64,000 nt of DNA from JBFXJF01 sp050175155. GTDB taxonomy: Bacteria > Bacillota > Bacilli > Tepidibacillales > Tepidibacillaceae. The translations under genes were made by a program, and so were the position numbers. This document shows positions 35,299 through 43,363 of this stretch, piece by piece. The stretch lies in assembly GCA_050175155.1 (NCBI GenBank), contig JBFXJF010000006.1, positions 61,863 to 125,862 on the forward strand, given 5' to 3'. Within the stretch, counting starts at the first letter, position 1, and each line of letters begins with the position of its first letter. The notes under the pieces were generated by a model that was given only the letters and a program-made list of their open reading frames with translations, ran no database searches and was not told the origin of the DNA.

Positions 35299-35339
35299 AA
35301 AAAAAATAAGCCTTGTAATTAAAAAATACTCGGCTTATT
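35299..35339 (-). terminator. Terminator of the Tad-like operon
   Basis: 8-bp stem (AATAAGCC at 35305-35312, GGCTTATT at 35332-35339) with a 19-nt AT-rich loop; on the minus strand it is followed by a run of eight T residues. It overlaps the end of the last gene of the pilus-like operon. Confidence 0.75.
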
Positions 35340-35823
35340 ATCTTCCTTTCCATTCATGTGCTGCTGTACTAATTACAATAGGAGGATTGTCTAATAACCT
35401 GTAACGTGGTTTACCAGCGTTTATTGTAATTACTACGGTAGGGTCGGTTATGGTTAATGTAATGAACTTATTTACATCTTCGTATAAATAAGGATAAGCT
35501 GTGTTAGAATCATCAAAAAATTTAATTTCATAATTAATTTGTTCTTGCCAATAACTATTGGATTCTGGGAATAAATTAGAGTTTAGTTTAAGATTTTTCT
35601 GCAATATATATTCTACCGCCTTAATACTTTCACTTTGATTAAAAATCAATTTACCCTCTGTAAAATCTTCAATCAGAATATATTGAGCGGCACCTGCAGC
35701 GACCTCTTCAGCAACGAATTTAAGATTATATACTTGCTCCTGATGAAAGTTATAGTCATACTGATAGATAGTAAATATCATAAAAACAAAAAACAATGCA
35801 ATTCCTATTATAAATGCTTTCAT
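35338..35823 (-). CDS. Pseudopilin/TadE-like membrane protein B
   Basis: 161 residues with one N-terminal membrane helix preceded by only MKAF (FIIGIALFFVFMIFTIYQY) and an extracytoplasmic domain. This N-terminal layout resembles TadE or pseudopilin-like minor subunits, but no Glu-5 pilin motif or known Pfam signature is seen. The start overlaps the stop of the 137-residue neighbour by 4 bp (ATGA). It is the last gene of the Tad-like operon and is followed by the terminator. Similar opening (MKxxIVGIAxF) to its neighbour suggests related proteins. Confidence 0.65.
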   Translation of the reverse strand: MKAFIIGIALFFVFMIFTIYQYDYNFHQEQVYNLKFVAEEVAAGAAQYILIEDFTEGKLIFNQSESIKAVEYILQKNLKLNSNLFPESNSYWQEQINYEIKFFDDSNTAYPYLYEDVNKFITLTITDPTVVITINAGKPRYRLLDNPPIVISTAAHEWKGR

Positions 35824-36233
35824 CTAATTAATAACTCGCTTGGCACTTCTCCTTTGACAATATATTCGTATCCGTTTATTTCATCCTCTATTCCCAAAAA
35901 ACTTTGCATAGCGATCACCTCTTCGATCGGAACACCTATCTCATATTGAATCATTTCCCTTATATCAAAACTATCGAGCCGATATTTAGGAGTAGTTGTT
36001 ACATTCACTCTTACCTGAGTTTGGTTAATATCTAACGCAACTGCAATACCCATTCTAAGTTCATTAATGTTGTATTCTTTAAAATATCCATCCGTTCTAG
36101 CCTTTTGTGCAGCATTATGAACAAAGTTATTTACTGTTTGAATTTTATAATGATTTACTTGGTTAATAGTCCATTGTAACGGGAAAAACATCAGGATTAC
36201 AAATATTGCAATACCAACTATATACTCCTTCAT
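35820..36233 (-). CDS. Pseudopilin/TadE-like membrane protein A
   Basis: 137 residues: MKEY followed by one membrane helix (IVGIAIFVILMFFPLQW), a helical stretch AAQKARTDGYF, and a soluble C-terminal domain. Helix-first topology and position after a TadB/TadC pair fit a minor pilin or TadE-like protein. No further signature. It overlaps the next gene by 4 bp and lies 15 bp after the 49-residue ORF. Confidence 0.65.
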   Translation of the reverse strand: MKEYIVGIAIFVILMFFPLQWTINQVNHYKIQTVNNFVHNAAQKARTDGYFKEYNINELRMGIAVALDINQTQVRVNVTTTPKYRLDSFDIREMIQYEIGVPIEEVIAMQSFLGIEDEINGYEYIVKGEVPSELLIR

Positions 36234-36248
36234 AATTTACCTCTTTTT

Positions 36249-36398
36249 TTAATTACTAAAACTATTTAATTCAGTCATCATATCGATTGCTATACTTTTT
36301 ACACTAGACATCATACTATTTGTGTCATCTAATATTAGGGTATTAGCAATATATACGCCCAAAATTATTAGTGCTACAGTAACAATAAGTTGTTTCAT
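36249..36398 (-). CDS. 49-residue pilin-like peptide
   Basis: Small ORF with a strong ribosome site (GGGGGGGTGAG 3 nt before ATG 36398). The product is MKQLIVTVALIILGVYIANT followed by LILDDTNSMMSSVKSIAI and a short helical tail ending NSFSN. One N-terminal membrane helix then an amphipathic helix, the size and shape of Flp-type pilins of Tad systems (about 50-70 residues), but without the usual G/xxxxE-Y processing motif. It starts 40 bp after the TadC-like gene and ends 15 bp before the pseudopilin gene. It is the best candidate for the major subunit. Confidence 0.6.
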   Translation of the reverse strand: MKQLIVTVALIILGVYIANTLILDDTNSMMSSVKSIAIDMMTELNSFSN

Positions 36399-36437
36399 TT
36401 TCTCACCCCCCCTGTTATTTTTTAGTAACCCTAAGTA

Positions 36438-37319
36438 CTATTGAATAAATTGCATTTGGTGTAACGTCTCTAGATAGTAAACAACGACAACAAAGTTAGT
36501 CATAACTATTACACTTGTTACAATAACAATAAAATAGATTATATTGCTTTTATTCTCATTAGCTGCTAATTTACTTGTTTCACGCTCTTTCTTCATTGCC
36601 TCTTGTAGTAAAACTATCTGATTGTATAACTCAACCGGAAATAAGTTGTCAAGTTTTCTAAAAACGTTAGATAATTGTTCTGCTTCTTTGGTACCTATTG
36701 CCTCCTCAAAGTAACTACACGCTTCTTCTTTTTTACCAATACTCCAAAGCGCTATCATTTGATTAAAAATCGGTTTTAATTTCTTAGTAAATTTTGATAA
36801 CTGTTCTAAAAGAAAGTCTGAACTTAATGAATTGTTTTTTCTTGTAATAGCAATATTTTTTAATTGTGAAATACATCTATAAATTTCATTGTTTAGTTTA
36901 TTTTTATAATTAAGAGTAAAAATATCCATTAAATACTTAAAGGGAGTCTTCTTTCCCAAAAAACTTGATCTTGGCGATGTTACAATAAATATAATCACAA
37001 TTAAAATCACTTGATTTAATGAATACGTAGATTCAATAAATTGACAAAATATTAGATAAAGGAGAAACCACATTATAAAAACTACATAGCGTATACCCTG
37101 ATATTGGTACGAGTTGATTTTCACTCCTGATTTAGTTAATATCCTACTAACATCTTCATCGTAAAAACTGTTTCTCAGATAATGCTTAAAAATAATATAC
37201 CTATTTTTTTTAATTCGAATTTTAAATGGTGTGTTTACCTTTTTTATACTTATAAAGCATATGCCTGAGATGAGACCCAATATATTAAGTGTTAAGATAT
37301 AAATAATTTGATAACTAAT
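36438..37319 (-). CDS. TadC-like inner membrane platform protein
   Basis: About 293 residues with N-terminal helices, a GspF-like cytoplasmic helical domain (SQLKNIAITRKNNSLSSDFLLEQL) and a C-terminal helix. With the upstream TadB-like gene it forms the usual paired platform. The nearest conventional start is TTG 37280, with no ribosome site and only half a membrane helix. Thirteen codons further upstream an ATT at 37319 lies 7 nt after a perfect GGAGGTGAT and completes the first helix; no ATG, GTG or TTG occurs between the upstream in-frame TAG and that point. I therefore prefer the ATT start. Confidence 0.72.
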   Translation of the reverse strand: MSYQIIYILTLNILGLISGICFISIKKVNTPFKIRIKKNRYIIFKHYLRNSFYDEDVSRILTKSGVKINSYQYQGIRYVVFIMWFLLYLIFCQFIESTYSLNQVILIVIIFIVTSPRSSFLGKKTPFKYLMDIFTLNYKNKLNNEIYRCISQLKNIAITRKNNSLSSDFLLEQLSKFTKKLKPIFNQMIALWSIGKKEEACSYFEEAIGTKEAEQLSNVFRKLDNLFPVELYNQIVLLQEAMKKERETSKLAANENKSNIIYFIVIVTSVIVMTNFVVVVYYLETLHQMQFIQ

Positions 37320-37355
37320 ATCATCACCTCCAAGTTTAAATTTAATATGTTGCTG

Positions 37356-38318
37356 CTAAAAATCGTTTTTCTCTTTTTTAATAAATAAATATATTAAAAA
37401 ATTTAAAGAAATAAAAATTATAATTAAAATAAAAAACTTAAACCCTACGGGATTTCTAAATTGAAAATTAATAAACTTATCAAACGTAAAACCAAATATA
37501 TCGAACATTGCATATACACTTAATAGATATATCGATGGTGCAATGTATTTAATCATTACAAAAGTTTCGTGATTGTATTGCTTATTTTTTTCGTTAATTT
37601 TTTTTAGATCCTTTAATTCAATCAAAATATCTTCTAACGACTCTTTTACATTATCTCCATACTCAATGCTTAAAAATAAACTGTTTGTTAGTAACAATGA
37701 CCAACCGGTATTTATCGTATAATTAAATTCCTGAATAATCTCCTCAAGTTCCTCTTCATCACGATATTGCTTGATGGCAAGACTTAATCTAAATAAAGCT
37801 TTTTGTGAATAAGGTTGTTTTGTTAACCTAGGAATCGTTTCATCTAAGGCTTCTATCATATTAAAATGATTAATTTTATACTGATTTATTACTTCAATTA
37901 TTAAATCTTCAGCTTCATAACTGCTTGTTATTCGAATATTATGTAATCTAATTCTTAAAATTAGATATGGTAATAACCCAATTAATAATGAAATTAAGAG
38001 ATTTGTTAATATTTGGCTACTATAATTGGTTAAGATTACTAAGCATGTTCCAAATAAAATTCCTGAAAAGATAAAAAAAGTTAATAAAGAATAAGCGGAT
38101 TTAAAACCGTATGTAGTTAATAGCAACAATTCCAGATGGGTAATTATACTTAATTTCCCTTTTCTTTTTCGATTCTTTAATGTAGCCATTCTATATCTAG
38201 TTGAGACCTTAATTTTATTATAAAATTTAAATAGCAATGGATATGCTACAAACCATATTCCTAAAAAAAGAAAAAGATATACAAACAGATAAATTATTGA
38301 ATCTACGATATTGAGCAA
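37356..38318 (-). CDS. TadB-like inner membrane platform protein
   Basis: 320 residues with two N-terminal helix pairs, a long cytoplasmic GspF-type domain (LIIEVINQYKINHFNMIEALDETIP, AIKQYRDEEELEEIIQEFN) and two C-terminal helices. The domain is the T2SSF fold shared by TadB, anchoring the CpaF ATPase. TTG start at 38318, with AGGA some 9 nt upstream, 11 bp after the stop of the divergent ATPase. The E-L-E-E charged segment before the C-terminal helices is common in the family. Confidence 0.72.
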   Translation of the reverse strand: MLNIVDSIIYLFVYLFLFLGIWFVAYPLLFKFYNKIKVSTRYRMATLKNRKRKGKLSIITHLELLLLTTYGFKSAYSLLTFFIFSGILFGTCLVILTNYSSQILTNLLISLLIGLLPYLILRIRLHNIRITSSYEAEDLIIEVINQYKINHFNMIEALDETIPRLTKQPYSQKALFRLSLAIKQYRDEEELEEIIQEFNYTINTGWSLLLTNSLFLSIEYGDNVKESLEDILIELKDLKKINEKNKQYNHETFVMIKYIAPSIYLLSVYAMFDIFGFTFDKFINFQFRNPVGFKFFILIIIFISLNFLIYLFIKKEKNDF

Positions 38319-38329
38319 ACAATCACGTC

Positions 38330-39769
38330 CTATCTATTAAGCAAAAAATTGATATAGGCTGGATTCTTTATATGATTTTCTATCATTGGTTTTTCCACAG
38401 CTAATTTTCTTAGCTCAGATTGAAATACTGTGAATGAATCGGGGTCTTCTTGGAGTGCTATCTCTTCTTTATCTCGACCGATATCAAATTTATAGGTCCA
38501 ATTATCACTTTGAAAATCATATTTCATTATTTGGTGAATTGTTATTGCAAAAGTAATGGGATCATATCTGATTTCATATATTCCCTTTAATCTTTTTTTT
38601 CTTTTATCCTTAAGTTGAACAAATTCATATAAATAGTTATATCCCTTAGCTACTTTAATAATTGTAGGCCACAATTCCCCACCGAATTCTTGTATTATCT
38701 CACATGCTGCATCATAGACAAAATCTATCGCGTCTGAAGTATGAAATGTGCTTTTCACTCTTCTAGTCCCTTTTGTTGTGATTTTTAAAGCTATATACAA
38801 CGCAACCGCATCCCTTGCCTCGGCAATTATAAAATAATCGGCATCCGATCTCATTAAAGGTTTAATTATACTTTTCAATCTATCGCCATCTGCAGTTATC
38901 TGTATAATTGGCGCTTCAGGCATTAATACATGCAAAGGGATTTCAGGGTCAGTCTCTACCATCACCCCTTCTAGTGTTTTATCCTCATAACTCTGCCAAG
39001 TTTTTAAAAAAGTTGTTTTTCCACTTCTAACGGGTCCAATAAAATTTATATTATATCCCAATTTAATTTTTGCTTTTAGCATTGGTATTACCTCAAAGGG
39101 TATACTTCCGCGTTTTGCTTGTTCTTCAAATGTTAAATTGTCAATAATATATTTTCTAAAAATAATTGTTGGTTCCTTTGCATCATCAAAAATGGTAATT
39201 CGAGTGCCATCTAACATGTATACCTCTGCATATTTCTCGTTTAGATGTATCTCTGGATTTCTTAATAATAATGCTTTCCTAAGCTGTTTAAATCTTTCAG
39301 GAGTAATTTTTTGATCTTGAAGCTTCATATGACCATTTATTAAAAAAAATATTTTTTCACCAATTATTTTTGCAGAACTACTATCCTTCATTTTTTTCCA
39401 TTCTGCAATCCCTGCTAATCCCCAATATTCATGAAAAATGGCTGAGGTTAAATCCTGATACCACTTTGGAAACCATTCACTTTGTAACCCGTTCTTTTTT
39501 AAATACTCATTAATCTTAGCGATAAAAAAATTAACCTCTTGTGGATAACCAATAATCGCTCTTTTTTGGTACTGTAATAACTTATCAGTTGCACTGCTAC
39601 TTTTACCTTGCTCATTTTCCCATTCGTTTAAAAAATATTTACTTATTTGTAGACATAATCTTTGGAATATTTCGTACTTACTCCCTAAATCCGACTGATT
39701 TTTTTCATGCTTTAATTGGTTTTGTTTTAGCTCAATATAATTATCTATATAAAAATCATCTAATTTCAC
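38330..39769 (-). CDS. Divergent CpaF-like secretion ATPase, second in locus
   Basis: 479-residue T2SSE/CpaF-type ATPase. Walker A is GPVRSGKTT at about 245-253, the Walker B region YFIIAEARDAV at 312-322, and a His-box-like KSTFHTSD at 339-346. The canonical CpaF here has SGGTGSGKTT, IIVGEVRGKEA and GSISTGHANS at these places, so the second enzyme keeps the architecture but with altered motifs. A long N-terminal extension of about 200 residues has no match I recognise, and a C-terminal 70-residue tail follows. It directly precedes TadB and TadC. GTG start overlaps the CpaE stop, with GGAGG upstream. May be a dedicated second motor or a regulator. Confidence 0.8.
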   Translation of the reverse strand: MKLDDFYIDNYIELKQNQLKHEKNQSDLGSKYEIFQRLCLQISKYFLNEWENEQGKSSSATDKLLQYQKRAIIGYPQEVNFFIAKINEYLKKNGLQSEWFPKWYQDLTSAIFHEYWGLAGIAEWKKMKDSSSAKIIGEKIFFLINGHMKLQDQKITPERFKQLRKALLLRNPEIHLNEKYAEVYMLDGTRITIFDDAKEPTIIFRKYIIDNLTFEEQAKRGSIPFEVIPMLKAKIKLGYNINFIGPVRSGKTTFLKTWQSYEDKTLEGVMVETDPEIPLHVLMPEAPIIQITADGDRLKSIIKPLMRSDADYFIIAEARDAVALYIALKITTKGTRRVKSTFHTSDAIDFVYDAACEIIQEFGGELWPTIIKVAKGYNYLYEFVQLKDKRKKRLKGIYEIRYDPITFAITIHQIMKYDFQSDNWTYKFDIGRDKEEIALQEDPDSFTVFQSELRKLAVEKPMIENHIKNPAYINFLLNR

Positions 39770-40941
39770 ATCATACCTCCAATATTGCTAAAAGCTCTTT
39801 TAACAATATTAACTTTCTTTGTAACGCTTTTTTTGTAGGGGGTACTGGTTTGCGTTGCTATAAATCTAGCTAATTGATCTATTTGATTATTAAAAGTTTC
39901 ATTTTCATAATGAATTAAAGTCTTTCGATCAATCTCTGCCTGCCACCCAATAAACTCTAAATGTGGTATAAACGTTGCTAACATCATCTTGTATAAGTCT
40001 GCAGTTTGCCCTGCTGTATAAATGTGATTAGATTTAATATATTTGTTAACAATCAATACAAAATCACATACATCTATTTTTAAATGACTAAAAAGTTGAT
40101 TTGCTATACGCTCAAAATTTCCTCTTACCGTCTCCTGTTGAGTAGCTACAAGATACTTGTTTTGTGTTGAATTTAGTGCTGCAATTGCTAATCCGGAATC
40201 AAAATTACTTCCAGCATCGATAATAATTAGATTGAACTTGTTTGCTGCTATTTGAATTAATTTATCAATATGCTCAGGATGATATTGCCTCATATCTGGA
40301 ATGTAATTCGCACCAGGCAAAATATATAGTTCGTTTTCCTCTTTTATGCAAAAATCAAATATTTCATCTGACTTTAATATATTGTTAAATAGCTTTATTT
40401 TAATATCATCCAAACTAATTTTATTTTTGTTTTTAAGATAATTGGTACTTGGTTGATTATTCAGAAAAAGCAGACCAATTTTTATTTCAGTATTCATAGC
40501 TAATATCTCAGCTACAGAATGAGCTATCATAGTCGTGCCAACTTTGCTATCAGCCCCAAAAAAGGTGATTATGTTATTTTTTTTTGATAGATTATTAGGA
40601 GCTATCTGTTCAAGTATCCTATTCTCAATTTCTACAATCGATAGTTTTGGTGGGATTATATTTATATTTCTCATTTTACTAATAGATAATATGTTCTCCA
40701 TTAAATGTTCTGTGTATTTGTTTGATAACATATAAAAAATATGTTTATAAATGTATTTATCCATTTCATTTGTTTCAAGTTTATAAAACAACTCATTATA
40801 ATTAACATCGTTATCGCTTATAATAATTACTTCGTATTTATTAATTTCATCTAATTTAACGCTCATTATCACATTAAATTGTAATGATTGTTTAAGACGT
40901 GCATACAATTCATAATCTTTGCTTAACAATAATACTTCCAT
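39766..40941 (-). CDS. CpaE-like pilus localisation ATPase
   Basis: 391 residues: an N-terminal receiver-like region (about 1-110) and a MinD/ParA-type ATPase domain with deviant Walker A FFGADSKVGTTMIAHSVAE and the D of FNLIIIDAGSNFD. This is the CpaE/TadZ layout, usually responsible for polar localisation of Tad machinery. The frame opens at 40995, but ATG 40941 has AAGGTGG 5 nt upstream, one base after the stop of the SAF gene. The stop overlaps the start of the divergent ATPase. Second MinD-like ATPase in this locus, the other being fused to the kinase. Confidence 0.82.
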   Translation of the reverse strand: MEVLLLSKDYELYARLKQSLQFNVIMSVKLDEINKYEVIIISDNDVNYNELFYKLETNEMDKYIYKHIFYMLSNKYTEHLMENILSISKMRNINIIPPKLSIVEIENRILEQIAPNNLSKKNNIITFFGADSKVGTTMIAHSVAEILAMNTEIKIGLLFLNNQPSTNYLKNKNKISLDDIKIKLFNNILKSDEIFDFCIKEENELYILPGANYIPDMRQYHPEHIDKLIQIAANKFNLIIIDAGSNFDSGLAIAALNSTQNKYLVATQQETVRGNFERIANQLFSHLKIDVCDFVLIVNKYIKSNHIYTAGQTADLYKMMLATFIPHLEFIGWQAEIDRKTLIHYENETFNNQIDQLARFIATQTSTPYKKSVTKKVNIVKRAFSNIGGMM

Positions 40942-40942
40942 T

Positions 40943-41647
40943 TTATCCACCTTCTGAATACATAATAATAAGTTTACTTCCACTATTAACTGCATTTTCT
41001 AAGATCTTAAACTCTTCAGGTGTTGCAACTATTAACACTTCGGATATAATTGAACTGCCATCAATTCTGTCTTCAGTACTTACTGTTTTAATTTCACGAT
41101 TTGCACTATCCTTTACGTAGGCAATTTTTGTTTCAAATATTGGATTTTTATTTATAATATTTTCTATACCATCTGTTACAGATTTATTATTTTTATCAAA
41201 TTCCACTTGATAAAATACAACACTATCTTTTCTTCGTATAGTATTAGGTATTGAATATAACCATTCATTTGGAATTCTAACTATGTATGCACCTTTATAT
41301 TTAGTTAATTCTTGACTTTCAAAAAATTGCGGATGAAGTTGTAACCCTTTTGGGATATAATTTTTAGCTTCTAGGTTTATTATTTCTTCTTTTGTTAAGA
41401 TTGCTTGAGAGATTATTTTATCCTCTTCTACTTTTTGGAACTGCAACATATCCTCTTTAATTATTGTCCCACTTTGTATATCTTGATTTAAGACAACAAC
41501 TTCCTTGTAAAAATATAATTCTCGACCATTTGATTCCCAAAACCAAACAATCCCCAGCATTATAAAAATAATAATAATTCCTATTACTGGCATGATTAGA
41601 TATGCATTTTTTCTTATCTTTGTTTTATAGTTACTTTTTAGAATCAT
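40943..41647 (-). CDS. CpaB/RcpC-like SAF-domain protein
   Basis: 234 residues: one N-terminal membrane helix (about 15-36) and a SAF domain (VVVLNQDIQSGTIIKEDMLQ, then YIPKGLQLHPQFF), followed by a C-terminal domain ending NSGSKLIIMYSEGG. Matches the CpaB/RcpC family, which in Gram-negatives stabilises the Tad secretin; here it faces the cell wall and may organise the pilus outlet. It lies 7 bp after the kinase gene and one base before cpaE. Confidence 0.75.
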   Translation of the reverse strand: MILKSNYKTKIRKNAYLIMPVIGIIIIFIMLGIVWFWESNGRELYFYKEVVVLNQDIQSGTIIKEDMLQFQKVEEDKIISQAILTKEEIINLEAKNYIPKGLQLHPQFFESQELTKYKGAYIVRIPNEWLYSIPNTIRRKDSVVFYQVEFDKNNKSVTDGIENIINKNPIFETKIAYVKDSANREIKTVSTEDRIDGSSIISEVLIVATPEEFKILENAVNSGSKLIIMYSEGG

Positions 41648-41654
41648 CTATTTT

Positions 41655-43331
41655 TCACCTTCTTAGCCATTTACTTAAAATATTTTTTCTTCTACTATTG
41701 CCTTCATTTTCTCGATATTTTAAATTAATAGGAATAATCATTTTAGTTATTTCATTTAATGGTTTTTCTAATAATAACTTCACCTCTTTAAAATTAAATG
41801 GAATTTCGCACTTATTTACTGCTTTATGAATAAAGGATAGATTTATATTTGGAATTAATGTTATTGGCGTACCCCCTAATGCTTCGACTAAATCATTTAA
41901 ATTAATATTTTCAGTATAATTATTTAAAACGAATTCAACTGGTAATCCTTCTTCTTTTGCCCTTAAAAACTTTCTAACTTTCCCTAAATTTAAATTTACC
42001 TCGCTTGGCATTGGATCTACTATAACCAAGATTAAATCTACTTCATCAATTAAAGGTTTGATACTTTCATGTTCTATGTATTCTCCTGCATCAATAATCG
42101 ATATACTTGCTTTTTTGGAACTATATAAAAGTTTCATCATCTGATTATAATTCCAATTATTCTTGTCAATTTTCGGCTTTCTTGGATCAGTAATCATCCA
42201 CAATATATTGGAATAAAGAGTTTCTCTCTCTTTTTCTATCTTTCTTCCTTCATAGATTTCGTGTGCAAAACTATAAAAATCATCTTTATCTAAACCGATA
42301 TAATCGAAAAGATATGGTTCAAAAGGAATCTCGATTACACAGGTAAGTATATTAAATTCACTTAAGTATTTTGCTAGATTCACTGCTAAAAATGTCGACC
42401 CAGCTCTTTTAGAGATATTAGTAATTAATATTTGTTTAGTTGAAATAGTTGAAATATTGGAAATCACTTCTTGATTATATGTAAAATTATTTGTCGTAAC
42501 GTTTATTTTCTCCGTAACATCCAAATAATCTAAAATTAAGCCATCTAAATCTTGTTTAACCCCATATATATTCTGATATCTCTCTTTCGGATCAATTTTA
42601 ATCATTTTATTAATTATGTTAAGTAAGGAAACATTTAAATCGTTCCGGAAATAGTTTAACGGTTTCTGTGTTAAGTAATAATATTTTCCATTACTTAACA
42701 GATAGTACATTAATGCACCCAGTGAATATATGTCCGATCTCTGATCTGTTTGTTTACCTTCAAACTGTTCAGGTGCAGCAAACCCTACCGTTCCCAATTG
42801 TATAGTATCTATTTGCTTTCCCTCTTTATAGTTACGGGCAGTCCCAAAATCTATTAATCTAACATTATCGAACTCATCTATCATAATATTTGAGGGCTTT
42901 AGGTCTCTATAAATTATCGGGCCCGTCTGTCTATTATGAAGATAATCAAATAAGTCACAAAGTTGTAATCCATATTTAATTATTCTCTGATGATTGATTG
43001 TAAGCCCTGCCTGTTCAAAAATTTCTTTAAGAGTTAGTCCGTTTATATAGTCCATAACTAGATAACACAATCCATCTTTATCAGGAGAATAATAATCAAT
43101 TATTTTAGGTAGATTCGGATGCTCTAATGAAATAAGTATTTTAGCCTCATCAATAAAGTTTTGATAGCGTGCTTCTTGAATAATAATCTCTTTAATCGCC
43201 CATTTCTTACCCTTTAAATGTAAATCCTCTGCTAAATAGACAGTACCCATACCACCTTTTCCTAACACGGAAAGAATCTTATAGCGATTATGAATAGTGT
43301 CAAATATATGGGTGCTTATCCGTTTACTCAT
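41655..43331 (-). CDS. Ser/Thr protein kinase fused to CpaE/MinD-like ATPase
   Basis: 558 residues. Residues 17-265 are a eukaryotic-like kinase with all key elements: glycine loop GKGGMGTV at 24-31, Lys in AIKEI at 47, catalytic YRDLKPSN at 141-148, DFG at 161-163, and APE at 186-188. From about 299 a ParA/MinD-like domain follows with deviant Walker A NISKRAGSTFLA at 305-316, the D of SIIDAGEYIEHES, and VDLILVIVDPMPSEVNLNL. The P-loop lacks the usual GK[ST] in KGGxGKT. No membrane helix or PASTA domain. It lies between the FHA protein and the SAF protein, so it probably phosphorylates and positions pilus components (inference). Confidence 0.88.
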   Translation of the reverse strand: MSKRISTHIFDTIHNRYKILSVLGKGGMGTVYLAEDLHLKGKKWAIKEIIIQEARYQNFIDEAKILISLEHPNLPKIIDYYSPDKDGLCYLVMDYINGLTLKEIFEQAGLTINHQRIIKYGLQLCDLFDYLHNRQTGPIIYRDLKPSNIMIDEFDNVRLIDFGTARNYKEGKQIDTIQLGTVGFAAPEQFEGKQTDQRSDIYSLGALMYYLLSNGKYYYLTQKPLNYFRNDLNVSLLNIINKMIKIDPKERYQNIYGVKQDLDGLILDYLDVTEKINVTTNNFTYNQEVISNISTISTKQILITNISKRAGSTFLAVNLAKYLSEFNILTCVIEIPFEPYLFDYIGLDKDDFYSFAHEIYEGRKIEKERETLYSNILWMITDPRKPKIDKNNWNYNQMMKLLYSSKKASISIIDAGEYIEHESIKPLIDEVDLILVIVDPMPSEVNLNLGKVRKFLRAKEEGLPVEFVLNNYTENINLNDLVEALGGTPITLIPNINLSFIHKAVNKCEIPFNFKEVKLLLEKPLNEITKMIIPINLKYRENEGNSRRKNILSKWLRR

Positions 43332-43363
43332 TAATACCTCCCCCTAAATCATATCTTTTAGGT

